From Oscillospiraceae bacterium (GTDB taxonomy: Bacteria > Bacillota > Clostridia > Oscillospirales > Oscillospiraceae), in contig CACXAQ010000012.1 in the NCBI GenBank assembly GCA_902765595.1, positions 1-53,743 of the forward strand: a stretch of 53,743 bases of DNA, in the 5' to 3' direction. Below, one piece after another: positions 37,578 to 46,033 of this stretch. Every line of letters begins with the position of its first letter. Positions within the stretch are counted from its first letter, which is position 1. A program made the translations under genes and the position numbers. Below the pieces are notes generated by a model, which worked only from the letters and a program-made list of their open reading frames with translations, was not told the DNA's origin and did not search any database.

Positions 37578-40181
37578 TCACACAGAGAAATCAAACTCAT
37601 CAAAGGCAAACGCGATGTCGATTTGGAATTCCTCTTTCACCGGTGCCTGCAGACCGCTCTCATCCGCGATCACCAGAAAATACGGCTTTCGATCGCTGTA
37701 GCTCTGGGAGCGCAGATTGAAGTTGCAGCGGAAGGTCCGCTTCTGAGGGTCGTCGCTGGTCTTGTCGGCAATAATCTTATTCGTGTCGCTAATCTTCTGC
37801 CCGTTTTCATCCGTGAAGTAGAGCAGATACGTTGCCTTTTCGCGGTTCCCGCCGACGGCCTCCTTCTGGTGGAAGCTCAGCGAGAAGATCATGTTGCTGA
37901 TCTTACGGCTTGCGGAGACCAGGCTGATGGTGACGGGCTTGGTGTCGATCTTGTCCCTGTTCATCTGATACTGCTTGGTCGAGCTTCGCAGGAACTGGAA
38001 CTCCAGAACCGGAACGACCATCTCCTGCAGGCTGATGCCGCCGTGTACGAAGTTCAGGCCGCCGCCCTTTTTTTTAATCCGGACGTTCTCCCGGGGCGTA
38101 AAGGCATCGTAGGGCGCAGTTCCGTCGAAGAGCCGCACCGGCATCAGATACTCCGGCACCGCACCCTTCCTGGTGATCAGGTAGCGGCGGTCGACCTCCA
38201 CGTCCATATCGCCGGGTGTGGTCTTGTCGACCTTGCTGTCTTCATTCAGCGGGCTGTATGTATAAAGAAAGCCATGGTCAGCGGTGACAATGACATTTGT
38301 CCCCCCGAATTCATTTACAATGATCCGGATGAGATTCTTGATCTCGTCGATGGCGTCTTCACAGGCCTGGAAAACGCCGCTGTCGGACGTGTGGCTGACC
38401 TCGTCGATCTTGTCGTGATAGATGTAGACGACCTCGCTGCCTTTCACAAGCGCCGCTCTCTCGGCTCTCTTGAGCCCGATGATGCTGTCATAGCGCAGGG
38501 CGATGCCGCTGGGTTCCATGGCCTTCAGGACCTTCTCCCGCATCCCCGCGTCGGTGGACATGCCATCGGCTTGTACCGCGAGCGTGCCGTTGCCTTTTTC
38601 GACGATCTCCAGCTTTCGATGCGGGAGCAGCGCCGCCATACCGTACTTCGTCGCCGTGGGGAAGATGCTCTCGCAGCTGTCCAGCTTCACCTTACACTGC
38701 ATTTCCCGCTGGAGTTGTTCAGAGAGGGAAACTGCGACCTCGTAGCGGAGCGCGTCGGAGATGATGACGAAGATCCGGTTGGATCTGTATTTTATGCGGC
38801 TTAGATAGAAGTCCTTTTGTTGGGGGAGATCCTGGATCGACCCCAATTGGGCAAGATCGTCCACGCAGGCGTCGGACCAGTTCTCGCCCAAAAGGCTGAG
38901 GAACCAGTGAGCATACAGGCCTTCCACCTTGTCCGCCACATGCTTGAACAGGTCGTCCAGAAGGGGCTCAGAGCGCTTCAGGCTACGCTGGAAGCACAGA
39001 TGGAACTGCCGATAGAATGTGTCCATCTGATAGTAATCCGTCGTGTAGGCCTTCCAGATGCGCTGTGGCTCCACCAGGTGAAAGCCCGCGGAGTGCTCCA
39101 GGAAGAAGGCCTGCATATTGGCCACCTGGAGGAGCCCGTCGTAATAGCAGGCGACCTTGTCGTACCAGGCCATGGCGCGCCGCTTCTGGACGCAGGCCTT
39201 GATGCTGTCCACCTGGATGATATGGTCGCTGATCTCCTTCATCAGGGCCACCAGGATGCACTCATTGATGCAGGGGAAGCATTCGGTATCCGCCAGATCC
39301 CCAACGGCGAGCTGCGAGAAACGCTGCCGGAGACGCGCAGCATGTTCCACATAGCGTGCGATCTCAAAGAAGCGGGAGTTATCCTCGCTGTGCAGCTGAT
39401 CAGACACAAAGTCATAACACCAGGCCTGATGGGGCGTGGAGAGGTAGGGCTCCAACCCGGCAAGAAGGTCCGGATGCATTGTCCGCGTGGCGGCTGTCAG
39501 CAGCAGATGCGCGGCGAAGCGGCCCAAACTCGGCTCCTCACCCGTCTGATACCCGGTGGCCTGGGAAACCATGACCCAGAAGGGCTTGTCCGCCCCATAA
39601 GTCACGAAGCTCTGGTACACCTTATTCTTTTCCAGATCTAAGCCTGCTTCCAGCACAGCCTTAACGATGGCGGCAGGGCGAAGACTACCGCAGCCGCAGA
39701 GCGCGGCCATTACCGCCAAATGCATCTGCGAAGCGGTGGAGATGCCACTGCCCAGCTTCTTTACAGCGTCCCGGCGCTCTTTCGCCCGGAAGAACTTCCG
39801 GTAGCGCTTTACCTGGTTGCGGAGGATGGGCGTGGCGTCCAGGCCCATCTCGACCATCCAGATAGAATTCAGGTCTGCGCGGAACTCTTCGCTGTAGAGC
39901 CGCACATTGATGAGCCAATCGTCATCGTCCCGTGTGATGCTGCGCGGATCGTAGACCAGGAAGTTGGAGCGCAAATCGTCCTCGCACAGCAGCTTTTTCA
40001 CGGCGAAGGTGTTGCTGCCGGTCAGTGCGACGATCCTGACGCCGTCCAGTTCAATGCTGTCCAGCTGATCCTCAAATTCTCGCTCCTCATCGTACCAGAA
40101 GATGATCCTCCTCTGATAAAACTCCGGCAGTGGCGCGGCAAAGCGGCGCTCCAGTTCCTGTGTGATCTTTTCGGCATCCAT
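37578..40181 (-). CDS. pglZ: BREX phosphatase-like protein PglZ
   Basis: An 867-residue PglZ. The N-terminal part begins EKITQELERRFAAPLPEFYQ and has RRIIFWYDEEREFEDQL. The alkaline-phosphatase-superfamily core shows IFVIISDALRYEVAVSLS (about residue 470), HDKIDEVSHTSD, and VTADHGFLYTYSPL (about 632). PglZ is the signature protein of BREX systems. Full length. It is preceded by an AGGAGGC site and by a 226-bp gap rich in palindromes. Confidence 0.92.
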   Translation of the reverse strand: MDAEKITQELERRFAAPLPEFYQRRIIFWYDEEREFEDQLDSIELDGVRIVALTGSNTFAVKKLLCEDDLRSNFLVYDPRSITRDDDDWLINVRLYSEEFRADLNSIWMVEMGLDATPILRNQVKRYRKFFRAKERRDAVKKLGSGISTASQMHLAVMAALCGCGSLRPAAIVKAVLEAGLDLEKNKVYQSFVTYGADKPFWVMVSQATGYQTGEEPSLGRFAAHLLLTAATRTMHPDLLAGLEPYLSTPHQAWCYDFVSDQLHSEDNSRFFEIARYVEHAARLRQRFSQLAVGDLADTECFPCINECILVALMKEISDHIIQVDSIKACVQKRRAMAWYDKVACYYDGLLQVANMQAFFLEHSAGFHLVEPQRIWKAYTTDYYQMDTFYRQFHLCFQRSLKRSEPLLDDLFKHVADKVEGLYAHWFLSLLGENWSDACVDDLAQLGSIQDLPQQKDFYLSRIKYRSNRIFVIISDALRYEVAVSLSEQLQREMQCKVKLDSCESIFPTATKYGMAALLPHRKLEIVEKGNGTLAVQADGMSTDAGMREKVLKAMEPSGIALRYDSIIGLKRAERAALVKGSEVVYIYHDKIDEVSHTSDSGVFQACEDAIDEIKNLIRIIVNEFGGTNVIVTADHGFLYTYSPLNEDSKVDKTTPGDMDVEVDRRYLITRKGAVPEYLMPVRLFDGTAPYDAFTPRENVRIKKKGGGLNFVHGGISLQEMVVPVLEFQFLRSSTKQYQMNRDKIDTKPVTISLVSASRKISNMIFSLSFHQKEAVGGNREKATYLLYFTDENGQKISDTNKIIADKTSDDPQKRTFRCNFNLRSQSYSDRKPYFLVIADESGLQAPVKEEFQIDIAFAFDEFDFSV

Positions 40182-40239
40182 AAGCGTGCCTCCTGTATGT
40201 TTTGCTTAGGCCTTAAGGGATCTTATCTCGGATGGTGAT

Positions 40240-40315
40240 TCGGAACGCGGTGCGTTCCGATTTGTATGATCAGATCAGAACACGAACGCATGCGTTCGCA
40301 ATTCACCGCGCGGTG
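40240..40315. repeat. Cluster of palindromes in the pglZ leader
   Basis: Three perfect inverted repeats in 76 bp: TCGGAACGC/GCGTTCCGA with a 3-bp loop (40240-40260), CGAACGCATGCGTTCG (40283-40298), and CACCGCGCGGTG (40304-40315). They share a GAACGC/GCGTTC word. They fill the only large gap inside the BREX-like operon (40182-40407), which has no other visible gene. Confidence 0.75.
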
Positions 40316-40407
40316 CGGGGCCTTGGGGAAGCTATGGCCTCTTCAAAGCCGGAACACGCATTCCAAATCTGAATGATGGTTGTTATTCGTCTGGGTTGAC
40401 TGTCCAA

Positions 40408-41664
40408 TCAGTGAATGGGCGGCTCCTGAAGCCAACTCTTTTCCGGAAGTTTGTCCGCAAGCGAGAGTTCGCCAATACCTCTGTACTGCTCGTATAGGTG
40501 CCAAGCTTTGATTTCATTTGCCTTCGACCATCCATCAGCAAAATACTCATCTGGACACAGCCCTTGGGTTAGTCCTTTTTCCTTCAAAGCCTTTTCGTAC
40601 TCCTGTTGAGTAGAACGCAGGTTCTCTAAGACGAACTTGTCAAATCGTTTTTTGTCGGTGTCGTTGTGAAACACAAGAAATGCTACCCCCGGCAACTTGT
40701 TCCATCTTTCCCCATACCAATGGTTATCCGAATATGATAAGCAGAGAAACAGCTTGCCTAATATGGTTTCAGTATTGAAATAGACATACGTCAAAGACGC
40801 TCCCCTTGTTAGGCTCCTACCCGACGGAACAGTATCTGATTGAGGGAATGGGATCAAAAGGCGAGCCCCATCAAGATAAAGGACCTTACACCTGAACAAA
40901 ACAGTTGAATGGTATGAAATGACTGCCTCGCTGACAGTATACGATGGATCAAATTGGTTTTCTGCGATGTTTTTCATGATGAGGTTATCGGAAAACCGTT
41001 TCTGATCCTCAATATCCCGAATCCTTATCTGGAATTCTGGAAACAATTTATGATACATGGCTTGCCCATTGTTAAAATCTCCAAGCCAATCCTCCGGGTG
41101 ATCCAAGAGCCGAGACAATTTCTCAGTAATGGACAAGTCAATTCCAAATCTTTTTCTCCATAAGTACTCTATCTTGTCTAGGTCAGCTATGGAATCTATT
41201 GGTGTGTTGGTGTCGCCGATCCTCGTATAGATGTAACCTGCTCTGACTTCTCTATCGCGATCTCTCTCCTTCTCCAAAAGGAAGAATGGGGTTTTAGAAG
41301 AATTTGGAATAACAATAACGTCAACTTTCTGGTCGACCTCTTTTTCATCAGGAATCTTGATCGTCTCAAGATATATTGTTGGACGCAATCCGCCTGCGAA
41401 TTTCTTGCCTCGCAAGAAACTAATGAGTTTTTGTTGGTCTCGTCTGTTCTCTTCCGGAACACCTTTGACCTTTACGCCATCAGGGCTCTTGCTGTCACTG
41501 ACTCCAATGATAATGTACGCATCTTTTCCGACTTGATTGTTGGCCATGCAAATGATGTCATGAAGAAGATCTGCTTTGTTACTGTGCCACTTTTCTTTGA
41601 AGTCCCAGTAGTCTCCCTCAGTTTTGAGTTCAATCAGGCTCTTTATTGTATCAACCAAATCCAT
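40408..41664 (-). CDS. AlbA_2/Schlafen-type putative DNA-binding protein
   Basis: A 418-residue protein. The N-terminal AlbA_2 (Schlafen AAA_4) domain is recognised by EGDYWDFKEKWH (about residues 16-27), LLHDIICMANNQVGKDAYIIIGVSD (about 35-59) and later YIYTRIGDTNTPID (about 145-158). The C-terminal two thirds is unassigned. Such proteins are frequent in defence islands, including BREX loci. ATG 41664 has GAGGAGGAA; it begins 11 bp after the truncated pglX stop, in the same operon. Confidence 0.85.
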   Translation of the reverse strand: MDLVDTIKSLIELKTEGDYWDFKEKWHSNKADLLHDIICMANNQVGKDAYIIIGVSDSKSPDGVKVKGVPEENRRDQQKLISFLRGKKFAGGLRPTIYLETIKIPDEKEVDQKVDVIVIPNSSKTPFFLLEKERDRDREVRAGYIYTRIGDTNTPIDSIADLDKIEYLWRKRFGIDLSITEKLSRLLDHPEDWLGDFNNGQAMYHKLFPEFQIRIRDIEDQKRFSDNLIMKNIAENQFDPSYTVSEAVISYHSTVLFRCKVLYLDGARLLIPFPQSDTVPSGRSLTRGASLTYVYFNTETILGKLFLCLSYSDNHWYGERWNKLPGVAFLVFHNDTDKKRFDKFVLENLRSTQQEYEKALKEKGLTQGLCPDEYFADGWSKANEIKAWHLYEQYRGIGELSLADKLPEKSWLQEPPIH

Positions 41665-41675
41665 AAGTTTCCTCC

Positions 41676-42455
41676 TCACTTGATCTTGGCCAACACGTCC
41701 TCAAACTTTGCGTAGTTGACCTTGACGCCGTCGTCCAGGTCGATGGGGATCATCTGGTCGGCGAGGTGGTGGATCTTTTCCTCGTAGACGCGGAGCTCTT
41801 CGGCCTGGTCTCGGAGCTTCTGGAGCTGCTTTGACAGCTTCACTCGCTCGGCGGTGGAGGCGGCGGCCATGCGGGCCTCCAGGTCGGCGATGGCGGTGCG
41901 GTAGCGGCTCTGCTGCTCGTGGACATAGTCCGTGCGGATGCGGGCGATGGTGTCCGGCTGGTAGCGGTGCATGTAGATCAGGCACTTGAAGCCGTTCTTC
42001 TTGCCGCTGTCGAAAAGCCAATAGATCGGGCGCTTCTGATACATCTTCAGGTGATCGGGATAGAAGTCGTTGAGGAAGTAGCTGCGGATCACATCCCGGG
42101 GCGAGCCTTTGCCGCCCAGGGCGTCGGCGATGAAGCGCAGGTTTTGTTCGAGCGTTTCTTCCCCGTAGACCTCTTCAATGAACCGTACGAAGCGACCCAC
42201 GATGTCATCTTTGAAGTACTCATCATCGCATATGGGAATAATGTTATCCGCGTCCGGCTCAAGCATCTCATGAAAGATGACCCCGTTTGTCCGATATTCC
42301 GGTTCCAGCTGCTCTTGACTGATCACCCCAGGCTGGTCATTTAGTTTATCCACGAAAGACTTCAAGGAATACGGTTCTCCGGCAAAGAGCAGGCCTGGTT
42401 TGTAGATGCTGTAGCGGCCGAACATGCAGCCCACGGCGTAGGAGATCAGAGATCG
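41676..42455 (-). pseudogene. pglX: pglX 3' remnant (BREX adenine methyltransferase, C-terminus only)
   Basis: About 260 codons at the C-terminus of PglX. The remnant starts at RSLISYAVGCMFGRYS, which in full PglX lies near residue 900, and continues through GRFVRFIEEVYGEETLEQNL, FYPDHLKMYQKRPIYWLFDS and a coiled coil ending LAKIK. The methyltransferase domain (NPPY motif) is missing. The only in-frame starts are GTG 42434 and ATG 42425, without a ribosome binding site. Homology begins at about 42446-42455, exactly where an unrelated 117-residue gene stops, so a recombination or deletion junction lies there. The product cannot methylate DNA. Confidence 0.9.
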
Positions 42456-42799
42456 GATATAACGTTGCCGTCACGGATGCCATACTCTAGTTGGATCGTA
42501 AGCCTTGGTTGTAAAGAAGAAAACAGATTCGAAAGCTCTTTTCCATTCTGCTCTGATGTTTCGAGAATCTTCCTCGCTGCAGGAATAGTAATCATTTTAT
42601 AGTTTGCTGCATGAACATCAGAAAGATATATGATAGCTGTATTGATATAGCTGTGTATTTCTTGCCTTAGAAATCTTGCCTGAAACAGATCAGATGCCCA
42701 CTCTTCAACACTGAGAGTGGCATCATCCTTTGAAAACAGGACTTTATCATCCAATGTAGCCAGTATAGATTTTCCAACAATGATAACAAATTGCTCCAT
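42446..42799 (-). CDS. Hypothetical protein at the pglX deletion junction
   Basis: A 117-residue protein starting MEQFVIIVGKSILATLDDKV. It has no motif I recognise and is not part of PglX. The AT-rich composition contrasts with the pglX remnant right after it. Its stop overlaps the first codons of pglX homology. A TATAAT (minus strand, 42842-42836 region) and the palindrome at 42884-42900 may control it. It may have lost its own 3' end at the junction. Confidence 0.6.
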   Translation of the reverse strand: MEQFVIIVGKSILATLDDKVLFSKDDATLSVEEWASDLFQARFLRQEIHSYINTAIIYLSDVHAANYKMITIPAARKILETSEQNGKELSNLFSSLQPRLTIQLEYGIRDGNVISDL

Positions 42800-42883
42800 T
42801 GACGTTCCCTTTCAACAGATACTGACAAATCGTTTATTATATCAATAATCTGCCCATACGATCTGCTGTGCAGCGTGGCGGTT

Positions 42884-42900
42884 TCTCTTATCATAAGAGA
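42884..42900. promoter_or_regulatory. 17-bp palindrome upstream of the 42446 gene
   Basis: TCTCTTAT C ATAAGAGA, a perfect 8-bp inverted repeat. It could be an operator for the minus-strand genes. The rest of 42901-43142 shows no convincing gene. Confidence 0.5.
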
Positions 42901-43142
42901 GATATTGCTTTACATGATTATCATAGCATATTACACGCCTTTTTTACAGGCTTATTCTCCGCTTTCTCAAGTGGTATAGTCATTGTTGGACAACATAGCG
43001 TCCTAAGAAGTACGGTCATAGGCTCCTATGTTTCATTTTTTTCGAAATCTGATTTTCCTTTTCCACGTCAAGATGCTATATCTCTGTGGCGATATAGTCG
43101 GCTCAAACCGGGAGCATACTTGGAGCAAGTCAAGAAAACAAC

Positions 43143-43177
43143 AATCTCCTTGGGACTTCATTTATCCCAAGGAGATT
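43143..43177 (-). terminator. Terminator after fic
   Basis: AATCTCCTTGGGA pairs perfectly with TCCCAAGGAGATT and is followed on the minus strand by GTTGTTTTC. Confidence 0.82.
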
Positions 43178-43193
43178 ATCATTTATGAGAGCC

Positions 43194-44279
43194 TTACGAA
43201 ATATCAACCAGCACTACCCAATGGCCGTTGCGTTTTCCGTTGGCGCGGCGGAGGTAGCCTTTTTCTTGAAGTGCAACCGTGCGTGTTTTAACCGTGCGCT
43301 CCGATCTGCCGATCATTGCGGCAAGATCTTTCTGTGTGATCGTCGGGTTTGCTGCAATTATGCTAAGCACAGCCAGCTCTTCCAAAGTGCAAGAATTGCA
43401 CTTTGAAACATCGACGATGGCACTTTGGGGCGGAGCATCATCGGCTTTGTAATTCACATGGAGATAACGGTTTTTCAATTCATGCTGCGCGCCGAGCAGG
43501 AGGTTTTCAAAAAACTTTTCTAGGAACTCGCTCGTGGCATGGATTCCTTTTTGCAGATTGTTGTAGTTGGCGCGCACAAGAGCATTGCGGAAATACCAGG
43601 AGTTGGCTGCGAACACATCGTTGTTCACCGCGAAGCCGAAGGACTTCAAATACTTCACGATGAAAACCGCAGTAGCGCGTGTGTTGCCCTCGCAGAAGGG
43701 GTGGATCTGCCAAATCCCCGACGCATATTTCGCCATGTGTTTGATCGAGTCGGGAACGGAAAGCGTGTCATAGGAGAACTGCTTTTCCTGTGAGAAATCG
43801 TAATCCAGCGTATCTCGGATGCTCTCCCAAGACGAATACACGACGGTATCGCCGCCGAGCACCCACTCGTTTTTTGTGATGTTGTAGGTGCGGAATTGGC
43901 CCGCGTGATCGAAGACACCGTTGAACAAACGCCTGTGAATGCTCTGCAGCTCGGCGGGAGAAAACTGAAAAGTTTTCTCTCCCAGCAGTTCGGTGATGCG
44001 TGCGGAAACGATGTCCGCTTCCATTGTGCCGGCTTCGACTGCCTGACGATTCTTCTGTTCCTTGTAGTAGCTTTGAATGCGGCGCTGCGCTCCGGCAATA
44101 TCGATATTGCCTTCGATGTGTTCTTTTGCAGTCTCCAACAAGTACGAAGAAGTTTTCAGTCCATCCACCGCCTGGAGACCGATGGCCGTTTGCCAGGCCG
44201 CACTTTTTTCGACGCGCTCCGGCTCGCCCTGACGGATGTATTCACTTAATTCAAGCTGCCATCTGTCCTGCTCAGGCAT
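43194..44279 (-). CDS. Fic-domain protein with C-terminal winged helix
   Basis: A 361-residue Fic protein. The catalytic motif HPFCEGNTR lies at about residues 192-200, preceded by the FNGVFDHAGQFRTYNITKNEWVLGG flap region. The C-terminus is a helix-turn-helix (ITQKDLAAMIGRSERTVKTRTVALQEKG). Fic enzymes AMPylate proteins; this N-terminal-extension, HTH-containing form is usually autoregulated, and an inhibitory helix may sit near TAKEHIEGN (about residues 50-58). ATG 44279 has AAAGGAG. It has its own terminator and stands at the place where the brxA-C genes would be expected. Confidence 0.88.
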   Translation of the reverse strand: MPEQDRWQLELSEYIRQGEPERVEKSAAWQTAIGLQAVDGLKTSSYLLETAKEHIEGNIDIAGAQRRIQSYYKEQKNRQAVEAGTMEADIVSARITELLGEKTFQFSPAELQSIHRRLFNGVFDHAGQFRTYNITKNEWVLGGDTVVYSSWESIRDTLDYDFSQEKQFSYDTLSVPDSIKHMAKYASGIWQIHPFCEGNTRATAVFIVKYLKSFGFAVNNDVFAANSWYFRNALVRANYNNLQKGIHATSEFLEKFFENLLLGAQHELKNRYLHVNYKADDAPPQSAIVDVSKCNSCTLEELAVLSIIAANPTITQKDLAAMIGRSERTVKTRTVALQEKGYLRRANGKRNGHWVVLVDIS

Positions 44280-44607
44280 GGATTTCAACTCCTTTGCGCT
44301 GCGATGCTCTGTAGATATTTTACCACATAGCCGGAACTAATACAAACGAAAAACTGCAAAAGGCACTATGTATAATTGCATCCTTCTTCCCGAAGGGTGC
44401 GTTTCTATATGGATCGGTTTCGGCTGATCCGGTTGCTTTTACTTTAGGGCTGATCAAGCATTTCCTTTTTGATTGGCAAATCAAAAACCGTGACTGCCGC
44501 AGGCAGGAACCGCGGCGAAAGACGCAAAGTGGATCGAGGGATTGGGGAGCGAAATCCCCAACAAGTGCCGTAGGAAAAAACACGAAATTCATTTTTGTCT
44601 GTCAAGG

Positions 44608-44733
44608 CGAAACTTGCTCTCAGCAAGTTTTGGCATGCGAAGCAAAAGGCAAAAACGAATAAGTGTGGCACGGCGCGAAACTTGCTCTGGCAAGTGGCGC
44701 CGCATAAGTGTAATACGGCGCGAAACTTGCTCT
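44608..44733. repeat. Direct repeats with AACTTGCT hairpins
   Basis: CGAAACTTGCTCT occurs at 44608-44620, 44676-44688 and 44721-44733. The last two are inside a 30-bp repeat (44659-44688 and 44704-44733, 45-bp period) of the form ATAAGTGT, three variable bases, ACGGCGCGAAACTTGCTCT. The first copy forms AACTTGCT/AGCAAGTT and the second ACTTGC/GCAAGT hairpins. Such arrays can be oriT, replication or recombinase sites. It lies in the 650-bp gap between fic and the 44992 gene. Confidence 0.7.
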
Positions 44734-44834
44734 CAAATTGTTCGCGGTCCAAAATCATTTTCTTTTATAAAATCGAAGCGAAATCTGAGAGATTTTTTGA
44801 AAATCGATTCTCAATGTCATAAAATAGCCATTCC

Positions 44835-44939
44835 CACTGCCTCGTAAGTAGAGGCAGTAATTTGTTTTTTGCGGGGGACGAACAATTTTTGCAGAAGGTT
44901 GTAAAAACGCCTTTATCACTGCCTCGTAAGTAGAGGGAG
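44835..44939. repeat. Two copies of a 23-bp hairpin repeat
   Basis: CACTGCCTCGTAAGTAGAGG(C/G)AG occurs at 44835-44857 and 44917-44939 (82-bp period). The first copy is a hairpin, ACTGCCTC/GAGGCAGT. They lie directly upstream of a small integrative-element-type gene. Confidence 0.75.
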
Positions 44940-44991
44940 GTTTGTATATGAAAAAGAAAAACCTGGAAAACTATGATAGGAGGTGAGCTGA

Positions 44992-45276
44992 ATGGAAATT
45001 GAAGTCAAAGACGAGGAAAAACAGGTGAATATCTGGCTCACCCGTGCGGAGAGCCAGGACCAGGCGCTGCTGGAATCCCTGAAACCGATCTATAAGAAGT
45101 ACAAGGATAAGAAGTATCTGGTCGCGGTGTTTCATTCCGGAAAAGGAAACATGAAAGAATCGATCCGGGATCTTCTGATCTACAACAAAACTCGGCTGCG
45201 GGAGTTGGAGATGGAACGGGAGAAGCAGCCCGTTGAACAAAAACAGCGGGTGGTCAAGCGGGAAATGGCGCGATAA
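44992..45276 (+). CDS. Small protein typical of integrative elements
   Basis: A 94-residue charged protein starting MEIEVKDEEKQVNIWLTRAE and continuing with KYLVAVFHSGKGNMKESI and a coiled-coil end. Small genes of this sort occur in Firmicutes integrative elements near the recombinase; this is a recollection of context, not a defined family. The ATG has an AGGAGGTGAGC site. It may be a remnant of the transfer module of the island. Function unknown. Confidence 0.65.
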   Translation: MEIEVKDEEKQVNIWLTRAESQDQALLESLKPIYKKYKDKKYLVAVFHSGKGNMKESIRDLLIYNKTRLRELEMEREKQPVEQKQRVVKREMAR

Positions 45277-45323
45277 TGCGCGCGCCATCTCCTTATGTCA
45301 GCACATATGACTTTTTGCCTTGG

Positions 45324-45671
45324 TTATTCCACTTCTGGACAATAATCAAACCGTTTTTCGTGGAACACGAAGACGTTTTTCCCGGCATACTTCTTGTAAA
45401 TGTTGTAGATCGTTTTAAACTCTTCGATCGTGATGGCATGATCTCCGATCGGCAAAGCAAGGCAAACGCCCGGCATTCCGTAAGCGAATTGCTTTCGGGT
45501 AATGTTAACGTGAGCCCACCAACAGCCGTAGTTTCCGTGATAGCCGCCGAAGGTAAAGCCTTCATCACGAAGCCACGAATAGAATGGCGCATCGCATCGT
45601 TCCAGCGACTTGTCACAAACGAGAAAGGCCTCAGTTTTCCCGCCTCCGATCCGCAGAGGTTTTTCTTCCAT
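45324..45671 (-). CDS. Hypothetical protein downstream of a riboswitch-like leader
   Basis: A 115-residue soluble protein with many aromatic residues and four cysteines (AFLVCDKSLERCDAPFYSWL, GNYGCWWAHVNITRKQF, FDYCPEVE). ATG 45671 has AAAGGAGAAATAAC. Its roughly 160-nt leader carries a SAM-I/IV-variant-like aptamer and a terminator, so it may be switched by SAM or a related compound. Family unknown. It is oriented opposite to the recombinase. Confidence 0.7.
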   Translation of the reverse strand: MEEKPLRIGGGKTEAFLVCDKSLERCDAPFYSWLRDEGFTFGGYHGNYGCWWAHVNITRKQFAYGMPGVCLALPIGDHAITIEEFKTIYNIYKKYAGKNVFVFHEKRFDYCPEVE

Positions 45672-45703
45672 TGTTATTTCTCCTTTTCCTTTATTCCATA
45701 AAG

Positions 45704-45730
45704 AAAAGACCCATCGTCAGATGGGCCTTA
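45704..45730 (-). terminator. Leader terminator of the 45324 gene
   Basis: On the minus strand GGCCCATCTGACGATGGGTC forms a hairpin followed by TTTTC. Its right arm GATGGGTC repeats the end of the upstream aptamer (GATGGGTCG), as expected for competing structures. Confidence 0.72.
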
Positions 45731-45741
45731 AGAAGCATATT

Positions 45742-45830
45742 CGACCCATCGTTCAAGCCTTGGCACCTTGCCGCAAAGCGGTAGGTTGTCGTGCGGTCAA
45801 CGAGCTTGTCTCTCGCGCACTCTTTATGGT
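45742..45830 (-). promoter_or_regulatory. SAM-I/IV-variant-like riboswitch candidate
   Basis: Read on the minus strand: AAAGAGTGCGCGAGAGACAA, GCTCGTTGACCGCAC, GACAACCTACCG, then GGCAAGGTGCCAA and GAACGATGGG. The GAGTGCG...CGCAC stem with an internal CGAG/CTCG helix, the ACAACC segment and the AAGGTGCCAA strand match the SAM-clan core, but the first helix differs from the S-box found before metK. A terminator that competes with its 3' end follows. It lies in the leader of the 115-residue gene. Confidence 0.65.
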
Positions 45831-45981
45831 GAATGTATCATATCATAAGCAGAGGAAGAAAACAAGCGATTTCAGACGGAAAGACTGTTTCACGGTCGAA
45901 TGAATCAGCCGGCACAAAGAATACTAGTCAGAAAAGGATACGGTATTTCTGTTGAAGTGGCTTTCTGCAAAAAACTTTTTC

Positions 45982-46009
45982 TTGCATTCCCGACAAAATG
46001 TGTTACAAT
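45982..46009 (+). promoter_or_regulatory. Promoter of the recombinase gene
   Basis: TTGCAT (45982-45987) and TACAAT (46004-46009) with a 16-bp spacer, about 25 bp before the recombinase start. Confidence 0.6.
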
Positions 46010-46033
46010 ACTATCAACGAGTAAAAACGAAAG

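Noticed and set aside
31064-42799. Complete BREX system
   Set aside because: brxA, brxB, brxC and the methyltransferase part of pglX are not in the window, and the DUF4143 ATPase at 29626 is not a BrxC (too short, different domains).
42868-43188. 106-codon plus-strand frame between fic and the 117-residue gene
   Set aside because: No ribosome binding site and it runs into the fic terminator; low-complexity AT-rich region.
44608-44939. CRISPR array
   Set aside because: Only two or three copies per repeat, with unequal spacing and no cas genes.
45276-45701. Plus-strand 141-codon frame
   Set aside because: It covers the minus-strand 115-residue gene, which has a good ribosome binding site and a structured leader; the plus frame has neither.
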